Position numbers and translations under genes: made by a program
The notes under the pieces: model-generated
Told to the model about the DNA's origin: nothing
The model's input: the letters and a program-made list of their open reading frames with translations, nothing else
The model's database searches: none
Shown here: one piece after another, positions 25,101-34,196 of the stretch
Layout of the letters: each line of letters starts with the position of its first letter
Position numbering within the stretch: position 1 is the first letter of the stretch
Origin: Flammeovirgaceae bacterium BBD 1991-12
GTDB lineage: Bacteria; Bacteroidota; Bacteroidia; Cytophagales; Cyclobacteriaceae
DNA: 35,714 nucleotides
NCBI GenBank assembly: GCA_001657315.1
Contig: LYSV01000047.1
Span: 1 to 35,714, forward strand
Reading direction: 5' to 3'

Positions 25101-26291
25101 GCTGAACCTGTCCTCAAAACCATTCTGTTTGATGGTGGCATAGTCAAATACTATTCTTCTGACCAGTTTCTCATCCTCCCCGGACACATCGTATATGTGT
25201 ACCCAGTTAAGTATGGAGAAACCAAGATCATAGTCGCCCTGCGGTAGTATTATTTGATTGTTCAACAACTCCACACGATGGGTTTTCGTCCGGATCGCCT
25301 GGACCTGTTTCGGGGTAGGAACTTTTATTTCGATCTGGTCCTGCCCATGTAAGGTGTACTCCTGCTGATCAGGATCGTACAGGAACACATCATTTTTTAT
25401 TTCCTCTTTCCCGAGGGGTAGTAATGGAAAAGTGCCCGTGTGATTGGGGGGAGTGGGTTGCGGAGTATACCATGGTATCGGGTCGTGAGATCCATAGTCA
25501 AACGTGATCTCATGGTGGGAGGGTGATTTAATTCTTAACAGGTGCCAGAGTGTGGGAGCTTTCAAGGACGTGACTGTATTATAGAAATAATGGCTCCTGG
25601 ACAGAAAAGAAGGGGGGTCGTTTCCGGCAGTTGTATTCCAATAGGTATTGTTAGGTTCGCCAAAATGATATTCTACCCCGCGGTCATTAACTACAACAAA
25701 CCCCGTAATAAGTCCATCTTCATCCAGCGAGTGGGTCACCTTATAGTTCTCATCGGAGAAAAACCGGATGGAACCGTCGTTAGCAAAAACAAAGCTTCCT
25801 GTCAGGCCACGCACATTGATGGTATAAATGTCCGGTTCTGTATCCCGCCGCACTGAAGCGTCATCAAAACCACCAAGTGAGTGCAGAAATGAAAATGTAC
25901 TATGCTCATTCGTACAGTTGCTCAGGTCATTGGCGGTGGGAGGGTTAAACGATCCGATAAGGCTATGGGTACCATCTACCAGCCAACCTTTTCTAAGATC
26001 ATCCGAATAATCATCAGGAAATCCACGGATCTCACGGGTGATCGTACCCACAGCAGTGGTGTTCCATCCTACACCTAATCTGCCACTGGCATCGGCCACT
26101 TTTATCCCCTGCCCTGCATAGGATATGGATAACGGGTAGGAAAGATCACCGCTCTGTACCGTCCAGAATGGGACATCGATCAACGCGGCACCCGTGTAGG
26201 TATCTACACCGATCAAACTCTGTCCGTTAGAAGTGAAGCAAACAAATAGAAACAATGGAATGAGGGTGAGGGGAGGAGTTCTGAATAGCAT
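22167..26291 (-). CDS. Secreted Rhs-like partner protein with PKD/Ig-like C-terminus
   Basis: 1374 residues. Signal peptide about 1-23 (LTLIPLFLFVCFTSNGQ). The following GVDTYTGAALIDVPFW, LSYPLSISYAGQGIKV and RLGVGWNT resemble the N-terminus of SpvB/Rhs-type proteins. A long middle has aromatic-rich strands. Around 985-1100 lies a region like a carbohydrate-binding jelly-roll (FTDFEHSSDFELQ, NDYVLSFWYKSDQ). One true YD motif, NSYVYDDLGRLSYIRD, is near 1130. A PKD-like module is at about 1175-1260 and an Ig-like end carries several cysteines. It lacks the Rhs core and toxin tip. The next gene begins with its ATG directly after this TAA, so the two are co-translated. The pair probably forms one shell or delivery complex, which is inference. 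Confidence 0.82.
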   Translation of the reverse strand: MLFRTPPLTLIPLFLFVCFTSNGQSLIGVDTYTGAALIDVPFWTVQSGDLSYPLSISYAGQGIKVADASGRLGVGWNTTAVGTITREIRGFPDDYSDDLRKGWLVDGTHSLIGSFNPPTANDLSNCTNEHSTFSFLHSLGGFDDASVRRDTEPDIYTINVRGLTGSFVFANDGSIRFFSDENYKVTHSLDEDGLITGFVVVNDRGVEYHFGEPNNTYWNTTAGNDPPSFLSRSHYFYNTVTSLKAPTLWHLLRIKSPSHHEITFDYGSHDPIPWYTPQPTPPNHTGTFPLLPLGKEEIKNDVFLYDPDQQEYTLHGQDQIEIKVPTPKQVQAIRTKTHRVELLNNQIILPQGDYDLGFSILNWVHIYDVSGEDEKLVRRIVFDYATIKQNGFEDRFSHIYLRSMTTGSELSEAGSYFFEYYGVDLENKSAYITERNPDLADPYGFYGGTFNSGQPVRLFVYPDLPTEDRMRYYPIPGYTGDFFVLDGKYAKADMSLLTAGSLKRITTPNGGIHDITYEPNSYYDQLAGMNVYGGGLRVKKVERYSADPMAETVVEKYSYEDDAGNSSGRLLYKPQYAFQLNFHEHPVTGNITYFKDMAGLPEEEVFKRLLVRTKRDIGPGASGPALAYSRVTSNVPGGTHVINYSIPVYHGVSQHNEWKAGNTWIAREAPEFASQFDCQPIPDLQGTFKFPHGTLSNYRRQGLPESEYYYDETGSPVKSYHYSYSFETPYTIVQGITFDRYVNPQRYQVTFDQGTSWVEANLPFFMYQPYEYFVGSRVARTQSIERTYTNSVARRSTTVNYSYESSSHHYLTRQETILDNGKKFEERFTYPQDYVPTSPWANRDAMSRALTKMQLYNMLSLPIERLSVVTDGTDETISGGSVGLFEYGSTDDQIHLVREYVLDKPVALNTFVPSGVSNGSGSTFLFDQNNFKDYSEFADFHKNNIPQSIKSTRQSKAGSHYDAPGFLKTSISGALADEVLFTDFEHSSDFELQYVETNWTGPPLTNGRIAGSALDFQSGSLHSLSGTLTKVQNDYVLSFWYKSDQNSNLQLVFSDGTNPPVNVTCPVSIRADWQYYEQEVDLSGLSDAVDVSMQSSAALIIDDILIAPYHAGVSHHLYGSGGLKLAETTNGQTNSYVYDDLGRLSYIRDHAGHIRQKQTYSQKGDRSLWHPGMTYSSERYVGESIDFLATPSSFPGAASYKWSYKEIDQANFGTPIVTTDPTVGLTFNLEGPYVVRLEITYSGETKWVDKRIRVSERPVTIEICSNFGTRIDACQPTPRLANPGCSTDTDRLTLKATVTNSPVGHTFEWAASNLNGGQETLLTGNSSIIKISNYRQNRLYRCRVKNASGERIGEAGISIRIFQSDPYCSIPNPQ

Positions 26292-26443
26292 TAGACGTTG
26301 TTGGTTGAAAGATTAATTTTCATCAACCTCATTTAAATCGCCAAACCTCCGGGCTAACCACTCTTTTACCAGACAACTAAATAACTATGATGAAAATAAA
26401 AATGATTTAGATTTCGCATTAAAGTTATAAATATTTAGATAAG

Positions 26444-26465
26444 TTTATTTACCCGGGTAAATAAA
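26444..26465. promoter_or_regulatory. Perfect 22-bp palindrome, candidate operator
   Basis: The half-site TTTATTTACCC is followed at once by its exact reverse complement GGGTAAATAAA, with no spacer. It lies about 155 bases upstream of the Rhs partner start and about 195 upstream of the carB promoter. A spacer-free palindrome of this length is typical of a dimeric repressor or activator site. Its position suits control of the Rhs operon better than carB. The regulator is unknown. Confidence 0.6.
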
Positions 26466-26659
26466 AATAATGATCAACGTCATGTTTCTGTTGGTTATAA
26501 TACTATTATGACATAGGTCCTCTGAACAACAGTGGCTTATCTAATGAAATACAGGATCACAACTGTCACTGTAGCAGCATAAAATCTGAGAAATAATAAA
26601 TTGGAACTCCAGGAGTTTATCAAATAAAAGACGAATCAGTCACCCCTTAATTTTTCATT

Positions 26660-26689
26660 TTGATTCTCCCCTCCTATACTATAACTTTG
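26660..26689 (+). promoter_or_regulatory. Bacteroidota-type promoter of carB
   Basis: TTG at 26660-26662 (in a TTTTG run) and TAACTTTG at 26682-26689 match the -33 TTTG and -7 TAnnTTTG boxes of Bacteroidota, with 19 bases between them. The carB ATG is 51 bases further on. Confidence 0.75.
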
Positions 26690-26740
26690 CGCCAATTTGT
26701 GCATGAGTCATTCATCCATTCTAATCATAATCACTACTAA

Positions 26741-29554
26741 ATGCCAAGAGACAGAAGTATCCGCTCCGTCCTGATCATCGGAAGCGGACCTATTATCATC
26801 GGCCAGGCATGCGAATTCGACTATTCAGGATCACAGGCCGCACGTTCATTGAGAGAAGAAGGTATAGAAGTCACACTGATCAATTCGAACCCTGCCACGA
26901 TCATGACCGATCCGGTCACCGCTGATAATGTTTACCTAAAACCTCTGACAAGAAAATCGATCAAGGAGATCCTTGAAAAACACAACATTGATGCTGTTCT
27001 ACCCACCATGGGCGGACAGACGGCCCTTAATCTCGCCATTGATTGTGATAAGGCCGGACTATGGGACCACTACGGTGTCAGGATCATCGGGGTGGACATC
27101 AATGCTATAGAAACCACGGAAGACCGCGAAAAATTCAGGCTGAAAATGCATGAAATCGGAGTCGGGGTCTGTAAAGGTGAAACTGCCACTTCCTTTCTGC
27201 AGGGAAAGGAAATAGCCCAGGAGATAGGCTTCCCGTTGGTGATCCGGCCTTCCTTCACATTGGGAGGCTCTGGTGGCAGCTTTGTTAATCACCCGGATGA
27301 ATTTGAAAAGGCCCTCACCCACGGGCTGCATACTTCACCTATCCATGAAGTGCTGGTGGAGCAGAGCATCATGGGTTGGAAAGAGTACGAGCTTGAGTTA
27401 CTACGTGACAACCTCGGTAATATCATCATCATCTGCTCCATTGAGAATTTTGATCCGATGGGCGTTCATACAGGTGATTCCATTACTGTGGCTCCCGCCA
27501 TGACGCTGCCGGACACCGTCTACCAGGAAATGCGGAATCTGGCCAAGCGGATGATGAACGGTATCGGTATGTTCGCAGGAGGCTGTAACGTGCAGTTTGC
27601 CGTGAACCCGGAAACAGATGATATCATTGGCATAGAGATCAACCCAAGGGTATCACGATCGTCAGCACTGGCTTCCAAGGCCACAGGGTATCCCATAGCC
27701 AAAATAGCCGCCAAGCTGGCCATAGGGTACAATCTGGACGAGCTGAAGAATGCCATCACCGGCACTACTTCTGCATTTTTCGAACCCGCCATAGACTACG
27801 TTATTGTAAAAGTACCGCGCTGGAACTTTGATAAATTCGAAGGATCCAACCGTAAGCTGGGATTATCCATGAAGTCCGTGGGTGAGGCCATGGGCATTGG
27901 CAGGAATTTCCAGGAGGCCCTGCAGAAAGCCTGTCAGTCGCTGGAGATCAAGCGTAACGGACTGGGAGCGGACGGCAGGGAGTTGACCAAGCAGGAGGAA
28001 TTGCTGGAGAGCCTGGAGCACCCCAGCTGGAACCGGCTGTTCCATATCTATGACGCCTTCAAGCTGGGCATTCCATTCAAGACGATCCAGAAACTCACCA
28101 AAATTGACAAATGGTTCCTTAACCAGATAGAGGAGCTCATCCTGCTGGAAAAGGAGATCTCCAAATATGACATAGATACTATCCCTGAGTCTTTGCTGAG
28201 GACAGCCAAGGAAAAAGGTTATGCGGACCGGCAGCTCGGTCACCTGCTGAACTGCTGGGAAAGTGAAGTGCACAAAAAACGTAATGAGCTCGGTATTACA
28301 AGGGCATATAAGCTCGTGGATACCTGTGCCGCTGAGTTTGAAGCACAGACTCCCTATTACTATTCCACCTTTGACAAGGAAAACGAGTCCATCGTCAGCG
28401 ACCGGAAAAAGATAGTGGTACTGGGCTCCGGACCCAACAGGATAGGTCAGGGAATAGAATTTGACTACTCCTGTGTACATGGTATACTGGCAGCGAAGGA
28501 GTGCGGCTATGAGACCATTATGATCAACTGTAACCCGGAAACGGTCTCCACTGATTTTGATGTGGCAGACAAACTCTACTTCGAGCCGGTATTCTGGGAA
28601 CACATTTATGACATCATAGAACATGAAAAGCCGGAAGGGGTTATTGTACAACTGGGAGGACAAACAGCGCTCAAGCTGGCAGAAAAGCTGGATAAGTATG
28701 GCATTAAGATCATAGGCACCGCGTTCGAAGCGCTGGATCTGGCGGAAGACCGGGGTAGCTTTTCCACTCTCCTGAAGGAAAACAACATTCCTTATCCTCA
28801 ATTCGGCGTAGCTGAGGATGCCGATACTGCTATTGAGTTATCAAAGGACATCGGATTTCCTCTGCTGGTAAGACCATCCTATGTTTTGGGAGGTCAGAGC
28901 ATGAAGATCGTCATCAACGAGCAGGAACTGGAATCACATATCGTAGAGATCCTAAAAAGTATTCCTGGCAACAAAGTCTTGCTCGATCACTTCCTGGACG
29001 GAGCCATAGAGGCAGAGGCTGATGCCATTTGTGACGGAGAAAATATCTACATCATCGGGATCATGCAGCATATTGAACCTGCCGGTATCCACTCCGGAGA
29101 TTCCTACGCTGTGCTCCCACCCTACAATCTGGGTGACCTTGTGGTCAAGCAGATCGAGACCTATACAAAAAAGATAGCTTTGGCGCTCAGGACCGTGGGA
29201 TTGATCAACATTCAGTTTGCCATAAAAGATGATAAAGTGTACATCATTGAGGCCAACCCACGGGCTTCGCGCACGGTACCCTTTATCTGTAAGGCCTATG
29301 AAGAACCCTATGTAAACTATGCTGTGAAGGTAATGCTGGGAGAAAATAAAGTGACTGATTTTAATTTCAAGCCCAAAAAACATGGTTATGCCATAAAGGA
29401 GCCGGTGTTCTCCTTTCACAAATTCCCCAATGTGAACAAGGAGCTGGGGCCGGAAATGAAATCCACCGGCGAAGCCATCTATTTCATTGATGACCTAATG
29501 GACGACTACTTTATGAAAATATACTCCGAACGAAACCTATACCTGAGTAAGTAA
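26741..29554 (+). CDS. carB: Carbamoyl-phosphate synthase large subunit, without the C-terminal regulatory domain
   Basis: 937 residues. Two homologous halves are evident: the first begins VLIIGSGPIIIGQACEFDYSGSQAARSLREEG, with its ATP-grasp at about 130-340 (IRPSFTLGGSGGSFV); the second begins VVLGSGPNRIGQGIEFDYS near 562, with its ATP-grasp at about 670-875 (VRPSYVLGGQSMKIV). It makes carbamoyl phosphate from bicarbonate, ammonia and two ATP for pyrimidine and arginine synthesis; the glutaminase subunit CarA is not in the window. Escherichia coli CarB has 1073 residues. The missing part is the C-terminal MGS-like domain that binds UMP and ornithine; the frame ends cleanly after MKSTGEAIYFIDDLMDDYF. 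Shorter CarB proteins like this are, as I recall, usual in Bacteroidota. It has its own promoter. Confidence 0.97.
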   Translation: MPRDRSIRSVLIIGSGPIIIGQACEFDYSGSQAARSLREEGIEVTLINSNPATIMTDPVTADNVYLKPLTRKSIKEILEKHNIDAVLPTMGGQTALNLAIDCDKAGLWDHYGVRIIGVDINAIETTEDREKFRLKMHEIGVGVCKGETATSFLQGKEIAQEIGFPLVIRPSFTLGGSGGSFVNHPDEFEKALTHGLHTSPIHEVLVEQSIMGWKEYELELLRDNLGNIIIICSIENFDPMGVHTGDSITVAPAMTLPDTVYQEMRNLAKRMMNGIGMFAGGCNVQFAVNPETDDIIGIEINPRVSRSSALASKATGYPIAKIAAKLAIGYNLDELKNAITGTTSAFFEPAIDYVIVKVPRWNFDKFEGSNRKLGLSMKSVGEAMGIGRNFQEALQKACQSLEIKRNGLGADGRELTKQEELLESLEHPSWNRLFHIYDAFKLGIPFKTIQKLTKIDKWFLNQIEELILLEKEISKYDIDTIPESLLRTAKEKGYADRQLGHLLNCWESEVHKKRNELGITRAYKLVDTCAAEFEAQTPYYYSTFDKENESIVSDRKKIVVLGSGPNRIGQGIEFDYSCVHGILAAKECGYETIMINCNPETVSTDFDVADKLYFEPVFWEHIYDIIEHEKPEGVIVQLGGQTALKLAEKLDKYGIKIIGTAFEALDLAEDRGSFSTLLKENNIPYPQFGVAEDADTAIELSKDIGFPLLVRPSYVLGGQSMKIVINEQELESHIVEILKSIPGNKVLLDHFLDGAIEAEADAICDGENIYIIGIMQHIEPAGIHSGDSYAVLPPYNLGDLVVKQIETYTKKIALALRTVGLINIQFAIKDDKVYIIEANPRASRTVPFICKAYEEPYVNYAVKVMLGENKVTDFNFKPKKHGYAIKEPVFSFHKFPNVNKELGPEMKSTGEAIYFIDDLMDDYFMKIYSERNLYLSK

Positions 29555-29568
29555 GTTATATACATTGT

Positions 29569-29817
29569 ATGCTAAAGTTTCTGGTATTCATAGTTCTTTT
29601 CAGCTACATCATATTCAAGGGTTTGGGTATGCTGTTCCGTCTTTTAAGTGGAACCTCCGGCAATGTGAAGCAGCAGCCCCATGGCTACGATGGCTATCAG
29701 ACCAGAAAACCACGGGATGGGAATGTAAATATTGACTACATGCCTGAAAAGGATGGAAAGTCCCGGAAAAAAGGTTTCAGAGGAGGAGAATATGTGGACT
29801 ATGAAGAAGTAAATTAA
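29569..29817 (+). CDS. DUF4834-like small membrane protein
   Basis: 82 residues. The N-terminus is one hydrophobic segment (MLKFLVFIVLFSYIIFKGLGMLF) likely to anchor it in the inner membrane. The rest is hydrophilic and basic, ending in KKGFRGGEYVDYEEVN. The layout of one anchor, a Gly/Arg-rich linker and a short G-x-YVDYEE end is typical of the DUF4834 family of Bacteroidota, whose function is not known. It starts 14 bases after carB and is probably on the same transcript, which then meets a hairpin at 29838-29871. Confidence 0.75.
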   Translation: MLKFLVFIVLFSYIIFKGLGMLFRLLSGTSGNVKQQPHGYDGYQTRKPRDGNVNIDYMPEKDGKSRKKGFRGGEYVDYEEVN

Positions 29818-29837
29818 TCTTTTTACAACAACATTAA

Positions 29838-29871
29838 AACAAGGCCTCTTCCTTTCCGGGAGGGGCCTGTT
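29838..29871 (+). terminator. Probable terminator hairpin after the carB-DUF4834 unit
   Basis: AACAAGGCC and GGCCTGTT form the base of a stem with one bulged A. TCTTCC against GGGAGG extends it with two G-U pairs, and TTTCC forms the loop. TCATTT follows, a weak U-rich tail. It lies 20 bases past the DUF4834 stop and 12 bases before the dapF start, so it could also act as an attenuator for dapF. Confidence 0.5.
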
Positions 29872-29883
29872 CATTTAAACAAT

Positions 29884-30675
29884 ATGATCAATCTTGACTT
29901 TCACAAATATCAGGCGACAGGAAATGATTTCATTCTGGTGGACAACAGAAATGAAGAATTCCAGCCCTCGTTGTCACAGATCCGCTATCTCTGCGATAGA
30001 AAATTTGGCATAGGGTCCGATGGACTCATCCTTATACAGGAGCATCCGGAGTATGATTTTGAAATGGTCTTCTACAATCCTGACGGTAGCCAGAGCCTGT
30101 GCGGAAATGGCAGCCGCTGTGCAGTAGCTTTTGCCAGATCCCTTGATCTCATGAAAAGCTCACAGGCGGAGTTTCTTGCCTACGATGGTCCGCATATGGC
30201 AGAAATACTGGCAGATGACCAGGTAAAACTGAAAATGGCAGACGTACAAAATGTCAGGTTGCTGGAGGATGGTATGTTTGTTGATACCGGATCACCACAT
30301 ATGATCAAATATGTAGCAAATGTAAAAAATTACCGTGTTTTTGAAGAAGGCAGGGCTATTCGTAACGGCGGACTTTTCAAGGAGTCCGGTGTGAATGTCA
30401 ACTTTGCAGAGGTGACCGGTGATCAGGAGATATTTGTGCGAACGTATGAGCGAGGCGTAGAGGATGAGACGCTTTCCTGTGGCACAGGAGTTACAGCTGC
30501 TGCCATCTCTGCCAGCCACAAGGATCTGGACAGCCCGATAAGTGTGCATACACGTGGCGGCGACCTGCAGGTGGAGTATAAGAAGCGTTCGCTTGACCAT
30601 TACACAGATATCTACCTTATCGGACCGGCCATAGCTGTATTTGAAGGCCATATCAGGCTGGCTGACGAAATGTAG
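29884..30675 (+). CDS. dapF: Diaminopimelate epimerase
   Basis: 263 residues, close to the family's usual length. The two catalytic cysteines are in their motifs: Cys73 in QSLCGNGSRCAVAFAR and Cys199 in DETLSCGTGVTAAA. The N-terminal FHKYQATGNDFILVDNR and FGIGSDGLILI are also typical. It interconverts LL- and meso-diaminopimelate, the last step before lysine and the supply of the peptidoglycan cross-linking residue, in the cytoplasm. It follows the DUF4834 gene by 66 bases with a hairpin in between, and is followed by a 170-base structured gap before secA. Confidence 0.97.
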   Translation: MINLDFHKYQATGNDFILVDNRNEEFQPSLSQIRYLCDRKFGIGSDGLILIQEHPEYDFEMVFYNPDGSQSLCGNGSRCAVAFARSLDLMKSSQAEFLAYDGPHMAEILADDQVKLKMADVQNVRLLEDGMFVDTGSPHMIKYVANVKNYRVFEEGRAIRNGGLFKESGVNVNFAEVTGDQEIFVRTYERGVEDETLSCGTGVTAAAISASHKDLDSPISVHTRGGDLQVEYKKRSLDHYTDIYLIGPAIAVFEGHIRLADEM

Positions 30676-30687
30676 CCAAAGCATCCT

Positions 30688-30765
30688 CTTTCCTCACAGG
30701 TCGAAAATGCCTGAAGCAGGCGACCGGAAAGGTGTGCATACAAAGAGCACATAGCCACTGCGGCT
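30688..30765 (+). promoter_or_regulatory. Structured intergenic RNA segment between dapF and secA
   Basis: A contiguous right arm CAGGC-GACC-GGAAAG (30717-30731) pairs fully with three left segments, GCCTG (30709-30713), GGTC (30699-30702) and CTTTCC (30688-30693). The left segments are separated by bulges GAAAAT and TCACA; AAG closes the loop. Two smaller hairpins follow: TGTGC/GCACA (30733-30751) and AGCC/GGCT (30753-30765). No U-run follows, which argues against a simple terminator. It may be a leader controlling secA or a dapF transcript end. TAACTTTA at 30804-30811 resembles a -7 box but lacks a good -33 partner. Confidence 0.5.
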
Positions 30766-30845
30766 GAAAAATATTACGGTGATAGTTTTAATGAAAAACG
30801 GCTTAACTTTAAACGCCTAATTGACCAGACTGAACTGCAGACAAG

Positions 30846-33800
30846 ATGTTAAAACTCATAGCGAAAGTATTCGGCACTAAATCTGAAAAGGACATCAAAC
30901 GATTGATGCCCCTCGTGGAAAAGATAAATCAGGAGTATGCCGGCCTTAGTGACATCAGCGATGATGAGCTCAGAGAAAAGACCCAATCCGTACAAGACAC
31001 GATCAATGAGGAGTTAAAAGCCATTGATGAGCAAATAGCTGTACTTCATCAAAAAATTGCCGATAATCCGGATCTCGATATCAACGAAAAGGAAACCGTT
31101 TTCACCGAGATTGACAAACTGGAGGAGGACCGCAACAAGGAGCTTGAAAAAGTGCTGATGAAGGTACTACCTCTTGCGTTTGCCATCGTAAAGGAAACAG
31201 CCCGCAGGTTTAAGGAAAACGGGAAGCTGGTGGTAACGGCTACTATGCAGGATAAGGTATTTGCCGCAGACAAGCCCCACGTAGAGATAACGGGTGAAAC
31301 CGCAACATGGCACAACCAGTGGATGGCAGCAGGTACGGAAATAACCTGGGAAATGTTACACTACGATGTTCAGCTCATTGGAGGCATAGTGCTGCACGAA
31401 GGCAAAATAGCGGAAATGGCCACGGGAGAAGGAAAAACACTTGTAGCTACCCTGCCCGCTTTTCTCAATGCCCTGGCAAAGCGTGGTGTTCACATCGTTA
31501 CTGTAAACGATTATCTGGCAAGACGCGATAGCGAATGGATGGCGCCGATTTTCGAATTCCACGGACTCACGATCGACTGTATCGACAAGCACGATCCCAA
31601 CTCCGACGCACGGCGGAAAGCCTATCTGGCTGACATTACCTACGGTACCAATAATGAATTTGGTTTCGACTATCTGCGTGACAATATGGCCCGTGACCCG
31701 GAAGAACTGGTGCAGCGCAAGCACCATTATGCTATGGTGGATGAGGTGGATTCAGTGCTTATTGATGAGGCCCGTACACCGCTCATTATTTCAGGACCTA
31801 TTCCCAAGGGCGACGAACATGAGTTTTACGATCTTAAGCCAAGGATCTCCAAACTGGTGGAAGCCCAGAAAAAACTTGTACAGCAATTTCTGTCCGAGTC
31901 CAAGAAACTGATCGGTGATAACAATGAAAAAGAAGGGGGGCTCCCGCTTTTCAGGGTTTACCGAGGACTCCCCAAGCACAAACCACTAATAAAATACCTC
32001 AGCGAAACGGGTATACGCCAGGTCCTTCAGAAAACCGAGAACTTCTATCTGCAGGACAACCAGAAAATGATGCCCGAGGCCGATGAGCCGCTGTACTTCA
32101 CGATCGATGAAAAGCACAACAGCATAGAGCTTACAGAAAAGGGCATCGACCTGATCACCAATGAGGGTGAGGATCCCAATTTCTTTATTCTTCCGGATAT
32201 TGGTACCGAGGTGGCCTCGCTGGAAAAAGATGAAGAACTGAGTGATGACGAGAAAGTGCAAAAGAAAGACGAACTGATCAGGGATTACTCTGTGAAGTCA
32301 CAGCGCATACACTCGGTTAACCAGCTACTCAAGGCCTATACACTCTTTGAAAAAGATACGGAATACATACTGGTAGACGGGAAAGTCAAGATCGTGGATG
32401 AGCAGACGGGTCGTGTGATGGAAGGACGCCGGTACTCCGATGGCCTGCATCAGGCTATTGAGGCCAAGGAAAATGTGAAGGTGGAAGATGCCACACAAAC
32501 GTACGCCACCATTACCCTGCAGAACTATTTCAGAATGTATCACAAGCTGGCCGGTATGACGGGTACGGCGGAAACGGAAGCCGGCGAATTCTGGGAGATC
32601 TATAAGCTGGATGTGGTCGTTATCCCCACCAACAGACCCATATCAAGGAACGATGACCAGGACATGGTATACAAAACCATGCGTGAAAAGTTCAACGCCG
32701 TGGTGGAGGAGATTGTGAGGCTGACAGGAGAAGGAAGGCCGGTACTGGTAGGTACCACGTCAGTAGAGATCTCGGAGCTGCTGAGCCGTATGCTTAACAT
32801 ACGAAAGATCAACCACCAGGTACTGAATGCCAAGCAGCACCAGCGGGAGGCCGAAGTAGTAGCTGAAGCCGGTAAACCCGGCACCGTAACCATTGCCACC
32901 AACATGGCCGGACGGGGTACGGACATCAAACTGACAAAAGAATCCAAAGAGGCCGGTGGATTGGCCATTATAGGTACAGAACGGCATGAATCCCGGCGGG
33001 TGGACAGGCAGTTGCGAGGTAGGTCCGGCCGGCAGGGAGACCCCGGTTCTTCTCAGTTCTTTGTCTCCCTGGAAGATAACCTGATGCGTATGTTCATGCC
33101 AGAGCGTATAGCTAAGATCATGGACCGGCTGGGACTGCAGGAAGGGGAAGTGATCTCCCATTCCATGGTGACCAAGTCGATAGAACGGGCGCAGAAAAAG
33201 GTGGAGGAGAACAACTTCGGCATCCGCAAGCGGCTACTGGAGTATGATGATGTGATGAACTCTCAGCGTGAGGTGATATACACACGCAGGAGAAACGCCC
33301 TGTACGGTGAAAGGCTGCAGCTCGATATTATGAACATGCTGTTCGACACCTGCGAAGATATCATTCTGAATACCAAAGGTGCAGAGAACTATGAAAGCTT
33401 CAAGCTTACTGTGCTGGGTGTACTGGGGATCGATTATGAGATCAACAAAACGGAGTTTGAGGCCATCGATGCTCAGGTGCTGACTGAGAAGCTGTATGAC
33501 GAAGCCTTTGCACACTACAAAAGGAAGAACCTGGCAATAGCAGAAAAATCACTCCCCATCATAAAGGACATCGAAGAAACCCGTGGAGGTACCATTGAGA
33601 ATATTCTGGTTCCCTTCACCGATGGAAAAAAACAGATAGGGGTGGCAGCCAACCTGAAGAAGGCTGTGGCAACAGAAAACAGGGAACTGATCAATGCCAT
33701 GGAAAAGATGGTCACCCTGGCCATCATCGACCAACTCTGGAAGGATCACCTGCGGGAGATGGACGACCTGAAACAGAGTGTGCAAAACGCCGTGTATGAG

Positions 33801-34196
33801 CAGAAAGACCCCTTGCTGATCTACAAGTTTGAGGGCTTCGAACTTTTCAAGCGGTTCATCGCCAAGGTTAATGAGGATACCATATCATTCCTGATAAAGG
33901 CCGACCTGCCCGTTAGGGAGTCCAGCGAGGTTCAGGAGGCCAGAATACAACGACGGCAGAAGCTTCGTGAGCAAAAGGACGAGTCGAGATCTCTGCTGAG
34001 CGGTGGCGAAAGACCTCAGGCCAACAGACCCCCTGTAGAAAAGACCATGCCTATCAAATCGGAAAAAACCGTGGGACGCAATGAAAGGGTGACGGTTCAG
34101 TACATGGACGGTACGGTAAAAAAGGATGTCAAGTATAAAGTAGTGGAGGAAGATATCAAGAGTAATAAATGTGTAATGATCGAAAACAATCAATGA
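30846..34196 (+). CDS. secA: Preprotein translocase ATPase SecA
   Basis: 1116 residues, against 901 in Escherichia coli; extra length lies in the N-terminal helical region and in a segment near residues 330-500, as in other Bacteroidota. Walker A is in [19 protein letters not shown] (about 190-208). DEAD-like [22 protein letters not shown] and the upstream [16 protein letters not shown] are present, as are the second helicase domain ([33 protein letters not shown]) and the wing and scaffold regions. It drives secreted proteins through SecYEG with ATP. The C-terminal end ([21 protein letters not shown]) lacks the Cys-rich zinc tail that binds SecB. Its stop overlaps the start of the next gene by 4 bases. 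Confidence 0.98.
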   Translation: MLKLIAKVFGTKSEKDIKRLMPLVEKINQEYAGLSDISDDELREKTQSVQDTINEELKAIDEQIAVLHQKIADNPDLDINEKETVFTEIDKLEEDRNKELEKVLMKVLPLAFAIVKETARRFKENGKLVVTATMQDKVFAADKPHVEITGETATWHNQWMAAGTEITWEMLHYDVQLIGGIVLHEGKIAEMATGEGKTLVATLPAFLNALAKRGVHIVTVNDYLARRDSEWMAPIFEFHGLTIDCIDKHDPNSDARRKAYLADITYGTNNEFGFDYLRDNMARDPEELVQRKHHYAMVDEVDSVLIDEARTPLIISGPIPKGDEHEFYDLKPRISKLVEAQKKLVQQFLSESKKLIGDNNEKEGGLPLFRVYRGLPKHKPLIKYLSETGIRQVLQKTENFYLQDNQKMMPEADEPLYFTIDEKHNSIELTEKGIDLITNEGEDPNFFILPDIGTEVASLEKDEELSDDEKVQKKDELIRDYSVKSQRIHSVNQLLKAYTLFEKDTEYILVDGKVKIVDEQTGRVMEGRRYSDGLHQAIEAKENVKVEDATQTYATITLQNYFRMYHKLAGMTGTAETEAGEFWEIYKLDVVVIPTNRPISRNDDQDMVYKTMREKFNAVVEEIVRLTGEGRPVLVGTTSVEISELLSRMLNIRKINHQVLNAKQHQREAEVVAEAGKPGTVTIATNMAGRGTDIKLTKESKEAGGLAIIGTERHESRRVDRQLRGRSGRQGDPGSSQFFVSLEDNLMRMFMPERIAKIMDRLGLQEGEVISHSMVTKSIERAQKKVEENNFGIRKRLLEYDDVMNSQREVIYTRRRNALYGERLQLDIMNMLFDTCEDIILNTKGAENYESFKLTVLGVLGIDYEINKTEFEAIDAQVLTEKLYDEAFAHYKRKNLAIAEKSLPIIKDIEETRGGTIENILVPFTDGKKQIGVAANLKKAVATENRELINAMEKMVTLAIIDQLWKDHLREMDDLKQSVQNAVYEQKDPLLIYKFEGFELFKRFIAKVNEDTISFLIKADLPVRESSEVQEARIQRRQKLREQKDESRSLLSGGERPQANRPPVEKTMPIKSEKTVGRNERVTVQYMDGTVKKDVKYKVVEEDIKSNKCVMIENNQ

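Larger units (their letters stand above)
26292..26740. other. Divergent intergenic region between the Rhs operon and carB
   Basis: 449 AT-rich bases between divergent starts. It holds a perfect 22-bp palindrome (26444-26465), a near-palindrome AACTCC-A-GGAGTT (26605-26617) and the carB promoter (26660-26689), all nearer carB than the Rhs start or midway. No TAnnTTTG motif was found for the Rhs operon. No gene or ncRNA was recognised. Confidence 0.6.

Noticed and set aside
27863-28801. A 312-residue minus-strand open frame inside carB
   Set aside because: Shadow of the carB codons; no recognisable protein and no start context.
34169-34192. Earlier ATG at 34169 for the SPOR-like lipoprotein
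   Set aside because: It would add eight charged residues before the lipoprotein signal; the ATG overlapping the secA stop fits better.
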